The translations under genes and the position numbers were made by a program. Under the pieces are notes generated by a model. The model was not told the origin of the DNA. It ran no database searches and saw only the letters and a list, made by a program, of their open reading frames with translations. This document shows positions 36,453 to 44,760 of a stretch of 64,000 nucleotides of DNA, one piece after another; within the stretch, counting starts at the first letter, position 1, and each line of letters starts with the position of its first letter. Origin of the DNA: an uncultured Draconibacterium sp. GTDB taxonomy: Bacteria; Bacteroidota; Bacteroidia; Bacteroidales; Prolixibacteraceae. The DNA lies in the NCBI RefSeq assembly GCF_963675585.1, contig NZ_OY776411.1:253001-317000 (forward strand). Direction: 5' to 3'.

Positions 36453-37148
36453 ATGGAAAAGGCATTAATTATTGAAGACGATAAAGATATTTCCGAACTG
36501 ATTGCCATTCACCTGGCCGATATGGAACTGGAAGTTGACAAAGCTTTCGACGGGAAAGATGGCTTAATGAAAGCCCTGAACCATCAATACCGCTTTATTT
36601 TACTTGATATTCGTTTGCCCTTACTCGATGGTTTTGAGATTTGCAAACGGCTGAGAATGGAAAAGGTAAATACCCCGATTTTAATGCTGACTTCCAAATC
36701 CGAAGAGATCGACAAGGTACTTGGACTTGAAATGGGTGCCGACGACTACATCTCCAAACCATTTGGTATTAGAGAACTTTTAGCACGAATTAAAGCGGTG
36801 CTCAGGCGCTACGATTCTGCCCAGTCAATAAAACCAACAGAAGAAAAGGAGTTACGTTTCGACGAATTGTACATCAATGTGGGAATGCGTATTGTAGAGC
36901 TGGGTGGAACAAGAATTGAACTTTCACCAAAAGAATTCGACCTGCTGATTCACCTTGCCTCAAATCCGGGAAGAACTTACTCCCGAATGCAGTTGCTAAA
37001 TCAAATTTGGGGCTACGAGTTTGAAGGGTTTGAGCATACCGTTAACTCGCACATAAACCGTTTACGCTCGAAGATTGAGGCCAAAATGAATGAGCCGCAA
37101 TACATTCTTACCACCTGGGGGGTAGGATACAAATTCAGAGAAAATTAA
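36453..37148 (+). CDS. OmpR/PhoB-family response regulator
   Basis: The 231-residue protein has a receiver domain (about 3-118) with acidic residues Asp9-Asp10, the phosphoacceptor Asp52 in L-L-D-I-R-L-P, and the Lys of S-K-P-F. The winged-helix DNA-binding domain (about 130-228) has L-S-P-K-E-F-D-L-L and Y-I-L-T-T-W-G-V-G-Y-K-F. I start at ATG 36453. The frame is open from TTG 36429 without better support. The partner kinase begins 10 bp later. Direct repeats upstream suggest autoregulation. Confidence 0.92.
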   Translation: MEKALIIEDDKDISELIAIHLADMELEVDKAFDGKDGLMKALNHQYRFILLDIRLPLLDGFEICKRLRMEKVNTPILMLTSKSEEIDKVLGLEMGADDYISKPFGIRELLARIKAVLRRYDSAQSIKPTEEKELRFDELYINVGMRIVELGGTRIELSPKEFDLLIHLASNPGRTYSRMQLLNQIWGYEFEGFEHTVNSHINRLRSKIEAKMNEPQYILTTWGVGYKFREN

Positions 37149-37158
37149 TAAAATACAA

Positions 37159-38631
37159 ATGATGAAAGCAAAAGTATTCAATCGATTATATATACAGGTT
37201 TCTGCCATATTCCTGCTGGTGCTTTTTATGTTTACAGCCATTGCACTGTACATTTCGGTACAATCTGCCGCCAAATATTCGGTGGAGGTTAACCAACGCA
37301 TGAACAGAGACCTGGCTACCAGTACGGTTGAAGTCATTCAGCCTTTAATGAAAGACAACATTGCAAGCGAGGAAGCCATTGCCGACCTGATGCACTCCAT
37401 GATGGTAATTAACCCGATTGTAGAAGTTTATTTACTCGATCCGGAGGGAAAGATATTAAAATACGTAGCACCCGATAAAGTGGTAAAACTCGAAAAAGTG
37501 AATCTGGCTCCTGTTAAAGAATTTATAGCAGATCCGAATCACAGTATAATTTACGGCGACGATCCCCGGAATCCGGGTGAATTTAAAACATTCTCGGCAG
37601 CTACCATTACCGATGGAAATGTACTGAAAGGTTACATTTATATTGTTTTGGCCAGCCAGGTTTATGTGTCGGCTGCACAAACGGTAATTGGCAGTTACAT
37701 TCTTGGTCTCTCCATCCGCTCGGTCATCATTATCCTCATCATTTCGGCGCTGGTTGGTCTACTGGCCATTTGGTTTATTACCAAAAAACTGAATCCGATT
37801 ATTGACGGGATACAGGAATTTAAAAAAGGAAATCTGGCTTCCCGAATCGATGTAAAAAGCGAAGGTGAGCTGGACCGAATTGCACTGGTTTTTAACCAAA
37901 TGGCGGACACCATCGAACAAAACATAAACGAATTAAAAGGAGTGGATAACCTTCGGAGAGAACTTATCGGAAACGTTTCGCACGATTTGCGGACTCCCGT
38001 GGCTTCCATTCAGGGTTATGCCGAAACCCTTATTCTGAAAGAAGACACCATTTCAAAAGAAGAACAAAAGAAATACCACGAAATCATTTTCAAAAGTTGC
38101 GGCCGCCTGCAACGACTGGTGGAAGATTTGTTCGAACTGTCGAAATTACAAACCAATCAGGTTGAGCTGCATTCCGAGCCATTTTCAATTGCCGAACTCA
38201 TTTACGATATCGTAAATAAATACCGTATCCTGTCGCAAAAAAAGGGCATCAACATCGATACTGTTATTGCGAAAAATGTTCCATTGGTTGAAGCCGATCT
38301 TTCGCTTATCAACCGGGTGCTTCAAAATCTGATTGATAATGCCATTAAATTTTGCCGCGAAGGCGACAGCATCCGCATTGAAATTGATACAAACGAACCT
38401 GAAAAAGTGGAAGTGCGGGTTGTCGATTCCGGACCGGGGATCAAAAAAGAAGACCTTCCGAATGTATTTCACCGCTATTTTAAAGGAGGAAACGATGAAC
38501 ATAGCACAGGCCTCGGACTGGCCATTGTAAAAAAGATCATCGATTTGCACCACTCAAACATACAGGTCAGCAGCCAGTACGGAAAAGGTACTCAATTTAC
38601 TTTTGACCTGCCCAAAGCTTTTTCAGCATAA
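37159..38631 (+). CDS. Sensor histidine kinase with HAMP domain
   Basis: The 490-residue membrane kinase has two membrane segments (about 12-32 and 180-206) flanking a periplasmic sensor of about 145 residues. Then come HAMP (about 207-260), HisKA with His275 in G-N-V-S-H-D-L-R-T-P, and the ATPase domain with the N box L-I-D-N-A-I-K-F, G1 D-S-G-P-G-I and G2 G-L-G-L-A-I-V. The signal sensed is unknown. It is paired with the upstream regulator, and the next gene has the same operator. Confidence 0.92.
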   Translation: MMKAKVFNRLYIQVSAIFLLVLFMFTAIALYISVQSAAKYSVEVNQRMNRDLATSTVEVIQPLMKDNIASEEAIADLMHSMMVINPIVEVYLLDPEGKILKYVAPDKVVKLEKVNLAPVKEFIADPNHSIIYGDDPRNPGEFKTFSAATITDGNVLKGYIYIVLASQVYVSAAQTVIGSYILGLSIRSVIIILIISALVGLLAIWFITKKLNPIIDGIQEFKKGNLASRIDVKSEGELDRIALVFNQMADTIEQNINELKGVDNLRRELIGNVSHDLRTPVASIQGYAETLILKEDTISKEEQKKYHEIIFKSCGRLQRLVEDLFELSKLQTNQVELHSEPFSIAELIYDIVNKYRILSQKKGINIDTVIAKNVPLVEADLSLINRVLQNLIDNAIKFCREGDSIRIEIDTNEPEKVEVRVVDSGPGIKKEDLPNVFHRYFKGGNDEHSTGLGLAIVKKIIDLHHSNIQVSSQYGKGTQFTFDLPKAFSA

Positions 38632-38656
38632 AACGTTTATAAAAGTTTGAAACTCC

Positions 38657-38691
38657 TGTGATTTTCTTGTGATACTTAATCTGGAACTTTG
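38657..38691 (+). promoter_or_regulatory. Direct-repeat operator and promoter of the spondin lipoprotein gene
   Basis: TGTGAT occurs at 38657-38662 and 38668-38673, an 11-bp period. GAACTTTG (38684-38691) starts 16 bp after the start of the second repeat. Spacing and sequence match the site in front of the response regulator gene, so this gene is probably its target. Confidence 0.6.
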
Positions 38692-38722
38692 TTTCAGATC
38701 ATTCACTAAAAAATTAAATGAC

Positions 38723-40003
38723 ATGAAAATTTTCAAACTTATCACAGGATTGGCATTGATGGCCTTGATTTTTACACAATGCGAAAAAGACAACATGATG
38801 GATGAACAAGCTGATTTATCCACAAAAAGTGCAAAAGGCAACACACCGCTTGGAACGTACACCGTAACCGTTGAAAATGTTTCTACCGCTTACGCGTTTT
38901 TTGAAGCAGGTGCAGTTGCGATTCCCGATGGAGAAAGTAGTGCAGGTCCGGCTTTTCCGGGGCATTCCTTTACTTTTTCTTTCCACGCAGGACCTGGCCA
39001 CAAATTATCGTTTGCAACGATGTATGGCTTGTCGAACGACGGTTTTTATGCCACCGGTGAGGGAGGTTTCGACTTGTATAGCGGAGGTGCTCCCGTAAGC
39101 GGAGATATTACGTCGGAAATTACCTTATGGGATGCAGGCACACAAGTTAACCAAATGCCCGGACCGGGTATTCCACACAACGGCGCCGATGAAAATGGCG
39201 TGGTTCGGACAATGATGGATGCGAACGCAGTGGACATGTACGACTACGGCTCGGTTGCTACAAACCTGCAGGCCAGCTTAACTTACAATGGGTATAGCAT
39301 GTTTACTGTTACAATTAATGTGCTGGGAGGCAGTACTACAGCCATTTCGCCGGTTGCCTGGGTGGTGCACAACAACGGCCAAACACCAATTTTTAAAGAA
39401 GGAATGGCCGACTGGGGAAAAGGACTCGAAGCGTTGGCAGAGACCGGAAATCCGGGCCACTTAAGCGATTATTTATCGATGAACAGCGGATATTATTCAC
39501 CAATTGCACCGGTTCTTTGGGTGTTGCATGATAAAAAAGACATGCCCGTTTTCACGGAAGACATGCCCGATTCTCAGATGGGACTTGAAACGCTGGCCGA
39601 AACAGGAAATCCGGGGCCTTTATACGAATCGTTAATGGCGGCAGGATACGAAACCGGGTTTCAGACCGGACCGAATACTCCTCCTTTGTTCCCCGGAGAA
39701 ATGCTTTCTTTTACAATTGAAGGCCATGTGGGACAATCGCTGAGTATTGCCAGCATGCTAGGTTTCTCAAACGACATATTCTTCTCAACAGGCGACGAAG
39801 GCATAAAACTGTCGAATGGAGACGATCCGAAAGACCTGACCCATTTTATTGAATTGTACGATGCAGGAACCGAAGTTAATGAATACCCCGGCGCACAAAC
39901 ACAAGCCAATACAGTTGAAAACGGAACCGTGCATGTGGTTAACGACGGTCTGCCCTGGCCGGAAGCTTCGGCGATTATAAAAGTTACAATTGTAAAAAAT
40001 TAA
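38723..40003 (+). CDS. Spondin-domain lipoprotein with internal duplication
   Basis: The 426-residue protein starts at ATG 38723. The frame runs 54 bp further upstream, but that part covers the promoter. The N-terminus M-K-I-F-K-L-I-T-G-L-A-L is followed by I-F-T-Q-C-E-K-D, a lipobox-like Cys20 with acidic and lysine residues after it, as in Bacteroidota surface lipoproteins. The Gln at -1 is not standard. The spondin-type repeats show V-x-W-V-x-H near 190-240 and 245-290, each ending in G-x-E-x-L-A-E-T-G-N-P-G. The regions around 75-150 and 305-390 also match one another (G-F-S-N-D and D-A-G-T-E-V-N segments). Function unknown. Confidence 0.82.
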   Translation: MKIFKLITGLALMALIFTQCEKDNMMDEQADLSTKSAKGNTPLGTYTVTVENVSTAYAFFEAGAVAIPDGESSAGPAFPGHSFTFSFHAGPGHKLSFATMYGLSNDGFYATGEGGFDLYSGGAPVSGDITSEITLWDAGTQVNQMPGPGIPHNGADENGVVRTMMDANAVDMYDYGSVATNLQASLTYNGYSMFTVTINVLGGSTTAISPVAWVVHNNGQTPIFKEGMADWGKGLEALAETGNPGHLSDYLSMNSGYYSPIAPVLWVLHDKKDMPVFTEDMPDSQMGLETLAETGNPGPLYESLMAAGYETGFQTGPNTPPLFPGEMLSFTIEGHVGQSLSIASMLGFSNDIFFSTGDEGIKLSNGDDPKDLTHFIELYDAGTEVNEYPGAQTQANTVENGTVHVVNDGLPWPEASAIIKVTIVKN

Positions 40004-40022
40004 ACGATTTGATTTTTGTTGA

Positions 40023-40061
40023 AAAAAACCATCGAAACAATAGATGTTTCGTTGGTTTTTT
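40023..40061. terminator. Bidirectional terminator
   Basis: AAAACCA-t-CGAAACA pairs with TGTTTCG-t-TGGTTTT around a loop ATAGA, with one T-T mismatch, A and T runs at either side. It serves the spondin gene and the convergent gene ending at 40083. Confidence 0.8.
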
Positions 40062-40082
40062 ATTGCTCATTTGTTGCGTAAA

Positions 40083-40607
40083 CTATTGCTTTTTCAGCGA
40101 GTTTTTCCCAAAGCAAGCCATTTCTTTCCCCGGGAATCCAACATCAAATAAGGTTTCTATTTCCGAATCGGATTTAATATTGATTGTAAAACGAGCTTTT
40201 CCTCCGGGAACAAAATTTTCAATTCGTTCTGTCTCAAAAATTAAAGATGATTCGTTTGATATCGAATCATTTAGTAGGTATTCGTTAAAAAATCCTTCCC
40301 CGTGATATTGTCTGAAAACAATTACTTTGCGCTCACTGTCAAAACTAATTATTCCCAAATCCTCATGAATTTCGCCTTTCGGATTTTTGGCAGTTGGCTT
40401 AAACTCCGAGCGATGTTTTAGCTGAATAAACTGTTTATTTAATATCCATGAATAGTCCGCTTCAATAGTTGACGCGGAAGAGCTAAAGCCCTCACCGGTG
40501 CCCTGCCATTTGCCAATAAGATTTTCGAACCTTGACAAAGGATTTTCCTGTGCAAAAACAACATGTACAAGCAGTACAAGAATAAAAATCAAACCAGATC
40601 TTTTCAT
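40083..40607 (-). CDS. Exported protein, DUF1579/nitrobindin-like lipocalin fold
   Basis: The 174-residue protein has a signal peptide ending at V-F-A-Q (about residue 20). The mature part begins F-E-N-L-I-G-K-W-Q-G-T-G-E-G, the hallmark strand of DUF1579/nitrobindin-like beta barrels, followed by alternating strands. The family can bind small hydrophobic ligands or haem, but no specific ligand is indicated here. It stands alone, with a shared terminator behind it. Confidence 0.7.
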   Translation of the reverse strand: MKRSGLIFILVLLVHVVFAQENPLSRFENLIGKWQGTGEGFSSSASTIEADYSWILNKQFIQLKHRSEFKPTAKNPKGEIHEDLGIISFDSERKVIVFRQYHGEGFFNEYLLNDSISNESSLIFETERIENFVPGGKARFTINIKSDSEIETLFDVGFPGKEMACFGKNSLKKQ

Positions 40608-40780
40608 TTTAGATTTATTTTGCTGCCAAGATATGGTTTTCTTTTAATTATTAAACCAATCTGCTAAGGGTGGTGGTATATTGGCATCGTGTTCAGCCCT
40701 CCTTGCTACCGAGTCATGATTTGATATGTATGGAACGCGATCCAATCGCGCACCAGCGGGAGCCCTGCAATATGACCATT

Positions 40781-40790
40781 GTTATGCCCA
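40781..40790. repeat. attC-like core downstream of the TPR gene
   Basis: GTTATGCCCA lies 2 bp beyond the TPR gene stop and is the exact inverted copy of TGGGCATAAC at 41579-41588 on its other side. In the orientation of the TPR gene this end reads GGCATAAC. The neighbouring sequence has a CGCGAT/ATCGCG stem near 40738-40752, and the stretch 40660-40780 holds no gene. Confidence 0.45.
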
Positions 40791-40792
40791 TG

Positions 40793-41560
40793 TTATTTTA
40801 TTAATTCATTAATGTCATCGTCAATTTTGTAGCCTTCTCTTTTTGCCTTGAGAATGAATTTTCGCCAATTGTCTCTTGAGTCTCCGTTTGTCCGCAAAAT
40901 GCATACTCCAAGATAATAGTTAGCCACAGCATCATCTTTGTAATCGGAGTAAATTGATTCCAACAAATCTCGAGATTTTGAATACTCAGATTTCTCAAAA
41001 AGAATGCGAGCCTCAAGAAATTTGACTTCGTTGCTTATTGGAATTTTACTTTCCTGATACTTTTCTTTTGCGATTTCTAATTCTTGCTGTGCCTTATCTA
41101 AGGTACTCATTGAGTATAATACAAAAGAACTGCCGTAATAGCCTTCCGGATTATCAGGTCTAAGATTTTTCAAGTGTCCAAATGAGACAAGTGATTTGTT
41201 ATAGTCTCCACTCAAAAAAAAAGTATATCCAATAGTTATCCAAGGTGTAGAAAAGGTCGAATCGATAACAAGGGCATTGATAGCTGACCAATAAGATTTT
41301 TCAAAATTTGCTGCTTTTTGATGGGCAATGGCTAGGTTAGACCAAGCATCACAGAAAGTACTGTCATACAGAACTGCCCTTTCCAAGTCTCTAATTGCTA
41401 ATTTAATTTCGCTGTTTTCTAAGTATCGTGTTCCACTTTGAAAATTTTCTAAAGACTTAATATTTTTTGTATTGCAATGAAGATTTTTTTCATTCATTAC
41501 TTGCGAATTTGCAAGCTGTACAAAAATTAAACTACAAAATATTAATATCGATATTCTCAT
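40793..41560 (-). CDS. Exported TPR-repeat protein
   Basis: The 255-residue protein has a signal peptide ending near A-N-S-Q. TPR-type helices follow from about residue 38: L-E-R-A-V-L-Y-D-S-T, A-W-S-N-L-A-I-A-H-Q, P-W-I-T-I-G-Y-T and Y-Y-L-G-V-C-I-L. It is probably a periplasmic scaffold. The gene is bordered by inverted GTTATGCCCA motifs, 2 bp after its stop and about 18 bp before its start, so it looks like a one-gene cassette. Base composition is more AT-rich than in neighbouring genes. Confidence 0.75.
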   Translation of the reverse strand: MRISILIFCSLIFVQLANSQVMNEKNLHCNTKNIKSLENFQSGTRYLENSEIKLAIRDLERAVLYDSTFCDAWSNLAIAHQKAANFEKSYWSAINALVIDSTFSTPWITIGYTFFLSGDYNKSLVSFGHLKNLRPDNPEGYYGSSFVLYSMSTLDKAQQELEIAKEKYQESKIPISNEVKFLEARILFEKSEYSKSRDLLESIYSDYKDDAVANYYLGVCILRTNGDSRDNWRKFILKAKREGYKIDDDINELIK

Positions 41561-41581
41561 CTTTGGTCTTTTTTCACTTGG

Positions 41582-41653
41582 GCATAACGTATTTATATCA
41601 AGAATTTCATTCCCCTTATAAATACAAGCAGTGGGGAAAAAGGTGTGTTATAG
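41582..41653 (-). other. attC-like element upstream of the TPR gene
   Basis: It runs from GGCATAAC (41581-41588) to GTTATAG (41647-41653) and includes GTATTTATA (about 41589-41597) with TATAAATAC (about 41612-41621). A core site at each end with internal dyad symmetry and a length of about 72 bp fits integron attC sites, but the core differs from strict RYYYAAC/GTTRRRY and no integrase is in the window. Confidence 0.4.
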
Positions 41654-41837
41654 GTGTTTGTAGCGATGTAGTGTGCATTTTTCGATTTGGGTATTTTTTT
41701 GTTTTGCCTAAAAGTACAAATTAATGCGATAGTACACATTTGTTCGGCATAAAATTCAACATAATAATTTCAGGTGTTTTGTGAAAGATGAAGGAAGGGG
41801 AAACGTCGCCGCGTTTTGGCCAAAGCTTTTGTCGCTC

Positions 41838-42490
41838 AGACAAAGGCAGTCCGGTCAATCTTTCAGGCAATGTCTCACAGACAAAGCTCGTCGGAACAAA
41901 CTTTCAGGTCGTGTCCGTCAGACAAAGCTTGGCGGAATGAACTTTCATGTCGTGTCTACCAGACAAAGCTTGTCAGAACAAAATTTCATCTCGTGTCTCA
42001 CAGACAAAGCTCGTCGGAACAAACCTTCATGTCGTGTCCGTCAGACAAAGCTCGTCGGGATGAACTTTCAGGTCGTGTCCGTCAGACAAAGCTTGTCGGA
42101 ATAAACTTTCAGGTCGTGTCCGTCAGACAAAGCTTGGCGGAATGAACTTTCATGTCGTGTCTACCAGACAAAGCTTGTCAGAACAAAATTTCATCTCGTG
42201 TCTCACAGACAAAGCTCGTCGGCATGAACTTTCAGGTCATGGTGGATCACCATAGCCTGTCGGAGCAAACTTTCATGCCGCGGAGAACCACCAAAGGCTG
42301 TCGGAGTAAACTTTCACAGCGTGGTGAATCACCAAAGCCTGCCGGAGCAAACTTTCAGGTAATGTCTGTTTGACAAAGGCTGTCCGAACGATTTTTTGCC
42401 TCATTGTCGCGGGCAATGGCTTGTACGAACAGTATTTCACTCCATTGACACGGGCAATGACTGTTCACAGCGGCACAGATTAAATCCGCG
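41838..42490. repeat. 41-bp tandem repeat array, about 16 units
   Basis: The start AGACAAAGCT recurs at 41879, 41920, 41961, 42002, 42043, 42084, 42125, 42166 and 42207, all 41 bp apart. More diverged units continue at 42248, 42289, 42330, 42371, 42411 and 42452. The first at 41838 is diverged also. Since 41 is not a multiple of three, coding is unlikely. Positions 41898-42017 and 42103-42222 are identical, a 205-bp (five-unit) duplication. Confidence 0.9.
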
Positions 42491-42505
42491 CCAGCGTTAG
42501 GAGCG

Positions 42506-43378
42506 CTATTTTTTATTTCCAAAGGGTATGGTGAAACCAATTAAGGGAACAGCTACAAAACTATCCATGTCGGCACCGATAGGTATGCCAAATATAAAAT
42601 CGAGGGCAGCTTTTTTAATGATCCACCTGCCTCCCAATCCCATAATCAAAAGACTTTCTCCGTCGCCATGAACAAAATAATTCTCGGTAATAAAGTAACC
42701 GCGGCTCGCAATTCGGAACAATCCGCTAACATTGATCAAGGGCGAGCTTGCCCATTCGCCATCGGCAAAACCATAAGCAAAACCTACCGATACATTGTTG
42801 TCCGGCGACCCAAAAGTGGATAATCCGTAAACCAGTCCAAAGGCACCAACATCTTCACCAATTATGGTCCCAACTATTGTTCCGGCCCCCAGATTCACTT
42901 TGTCTTTTTCAATCGGAATTGAAAACTTGGCGGTAGCAAAAACCGGTGTTGGCCCCGAAAACAAAAAGGTAGGAATAATCCCCCCGCCCAGGGAGAAATT
43001 ATCGGTAATGCCAAATGTAAACTGGTTCCACAACACATAAATATTCTGATAATAAGCCTCACCGGCTTTTAATCCGTATCCGTTCGGAGCCCAAAAATAA
43101 CGGGTTGATTGTGGATTTGAAAACCAAAGTTTGCCATCTTTTAGCTGCTCTGCCTGAACCAGCTCACGCGACTTGATATCCGCTTTTTTAATGGTTAACT
43201 GTCCTAAGTTTGTGGTTTCCAATACTAGTTGAGAAGCGTCTTCCTTCACAATTTTTCCAACAAATTCATTCCCGTCAGCGGTTTCAATACGAACGAGCGT
43301 TGAATCAATTGATTGTGCGAATAATGTGTTTGCAAGAAAAAGGGAAAACAGAATCAGGAAAAGAGATTTTGCTTTCAT
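42506..43378 (-). CDS. Exported hypothetical protein, probable outer-membrane
   Basis: The 290-residue protein has a signal peptide ending at L-F-A-Q. Residues about 25-70 resemble a small beta barrel with an LSm-like pattern (V-R-I-E-T-A-D-G, V-G-K-I-V). The C-terminal 200 residues are Gly- and aromatic-rich beta strands, such as F-S-L-G-G-G-I-I-P-T-F, typical of outer-membrane proteins. I do not recognise a named family. The 3' end adjoins the repeat array. It is a single-gene unit by position, leftward. Confidence 0.65.
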   Translation of the reverse strand: MKAKSLFLILFSLFLANTLFAQSIDSTLVRIETADGNEFVGKIVKEDASQLVLETTNLGQLTIKKADIKSRELVQAEQLKDGKLWFSNPQSTRYFWAPNGYGLKAGEAYYQNIYVLWNQFTFGITDNFSLGGGIIPTFLFSGPTPVFATAKFSIPIEKDKVNLGAGTIVGTIIGEDVGAFGLVYGLSTFGSPDNNVSVGFAYGFADGEWASSPLINVSGLFRIASRGYFITENYFVHGDGESLLIMGLGGRWIIKKAALDFIFGIPIGADMDSFVAVPLIGFTIPFGNKK

Positions 43379-43443
43379 AATTGAGATTTTTGGATGTACA
43401 CATAAGTTACATCAAATATGTTTCAAAACCTATCTCTGAATAC

Positions 43444-44694
43444 TTACGATTTCTTTTTTTTATACGAGCTGCGGTGTTTGTGCTGCGCGTTGCCGGGTTT
43501 GTATTTATGAAATTTTCCGCGCGTGCTTTTGTTCTTTTTCGATGGTGCTTTCCATTCGGGACCTTCGCCAAACTTTTCGGGCAGCGGAATTTTAAATACC
43601 TCGCGTTCAATCAGCTGTTCAATCTGGTGAAATTTGTACATGTCATCTTCATTCACCAGTGTTAAAGCGACCCCGGTCGTTGATGCCCGAGCCGTTCTTC
43701 CAACCCTGTGAACATAGTCTTCCGCATCATTTGGCACATCGTAGTTAATCACCAGGTTAATGTCCTTAATGTCGATACCGCGGCTCATTACATCCGTTGC
43801 AACCAGTATTCGAATTCGTTTCGAACGGAAACCCAACAATACATTTTCTCTTTCGCTTTGTTCCAGATCGGAGGAAATGGCTTCCGCCGGAAATTTCTTC
43901 CGCTGTAAGGCTCTTGCCAACTCGGTTGTAGCCCGTTTGGTAGAACAAAATATAAGTATGCTGTTGTATTCCGGGTTATCGGAGATAAGATGAGCCACCA
44001 GGTCGTTTTTCTGCTTGTTGTATATTAAATAGGCAGCTTGCAAAACACCCTCTGCCGGTTTCGACATGGCAATGTTTATTGTTTTGGGATCAGTTAAAAC
44101 CTGCGAAGCCAGTGCCCTGATTTTTGGTGCCATGGTTGCGCTAAACATCAGGTTTTGCCTTTCTTTTGGCAGGTAGGATATAATCTTTACAATATCGTCG
44201 TAAAAGCCAATGTCCAGCATCCGGTCGGCTTCATCGAGAATTAAAAACTTTATCGTGTCGAATTTTACGTATCCCAAATTAAGGTGCGAAATCAGTTTTC
44301 CCGGCGTTGCCACAATAATATCGGCCCCCTGGGTAAGTGCAGTTTTTTGTTGCCCCCAGTTATCGCCATCGCCACCCCCGTACAGGGCAATGGATTGAAT
44401 CCCCATGGTGTAGCCAATTCCCTGCACCTGCTGATCGATTTGCATGGCCAGTTCGCGCGTTGGCACAACAATTAAGGTTGATGTTTCGCCTCCGGGCAGG
44501 TCGGCAATTAAATCCAGAATTGGAAGTAAGAAGGCTGCTGTTTTACCTGTTCCTGTTTGTGCACAGGCAATTAAATCGTGTCCGTCAAGAATGATTGGGA
44601 TAGCTTGTTCCTGAATTGGAGTTGCTTCCTTAAATCCCATATAATCGATGGCGTCGAGCAGGTCATCGTGTATTCCAAGTTCTGAAAATTCCAT
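43444..44694 (-). CDS. DEAD-box ATP-dependent RNA helicase
   Basis: The 416-residue helicase has all core motifs: A-Q-T-G-T-G-K-T (I), P-T-R-E-L-A (Ia), D-E-A-D (II), S-A-T (III), and H-R-V-G-R-T-A-R (VI), with the Q motif F-K-E-A-T-P-I-Q-E. The C-terminal 35 residues are Lys/Arg/His-rich, a likely RNA-binding tail, as in RhlE/CsdA-like Bacteroidota proteins. It probably works in RNA remodelling or ribosome assembly. A -7 element TACCTTTG lies 27 bp upstream. Confidence 0.92.
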   Translation of the reverse strand: MEFSELGIHDDLLDAIDYMGFKEATPIQEQAIPIILDGHDLIACAQTGTGKTAAFLLPILDLIADLPGGETSTLIVVPTRELAMQIDQQVQGIGYTMGIQSIALYGGGDGDNWGQQKTALTQGADIIVATPGKLISHLNLGYVKFDTIKFLILDEADRMLDIGFYDDIVKIISYLPKERQNLMFSATMAPKIRALASQVLTDPKTINIAMSKPAEGVLQAAYLIYNKQKNDLVAHLISDNPEYNSILIFCSTKRATTELARALQRKKFPAEAISSDLEQSERENVLLGFRSKRIRILVATDVMSRGIDIKDINLVINYDVPNDAEDYVHRVGRTARASTTGVALTLVNEDDMYKFHQIEQLIEREVFKIPLPEKFGEGPEWKAPSKKNKSTRGKFHKYKPGNAQHKHRSSYKKKKS

Positions 44695-44720
44695 GTAAAT
44701 CGATTAAATTCAATAAGCAA

Positions 44721-44728
44721 CAAAGGTA
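44721..44728 (-). promoter_or_regulatory. Bacteroidota -7 element for the DEAD-box helicase
   Basis: On the minus strand this reads TACCTTTG, a full match to TAnnTTTG, 26 bp before the ATG. Confidence 0.45.
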
Positions 44729-44760
44729 ATTAAAATGCATTCATCTGAGCACTAAAAGCA

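Noticed and set aside
41781-42373. Open frames of 73-109 residues across the 41-bp repeats
   Set aside because: They arise because the repeat has few stop codons. The unit is 41 bp, so the frame changes with each copy, and there is no start signal.
41838-42490. CRISPR array
   Set aside because: Units are directly adjacent with no unique spacers, and no cas genes are nearby.
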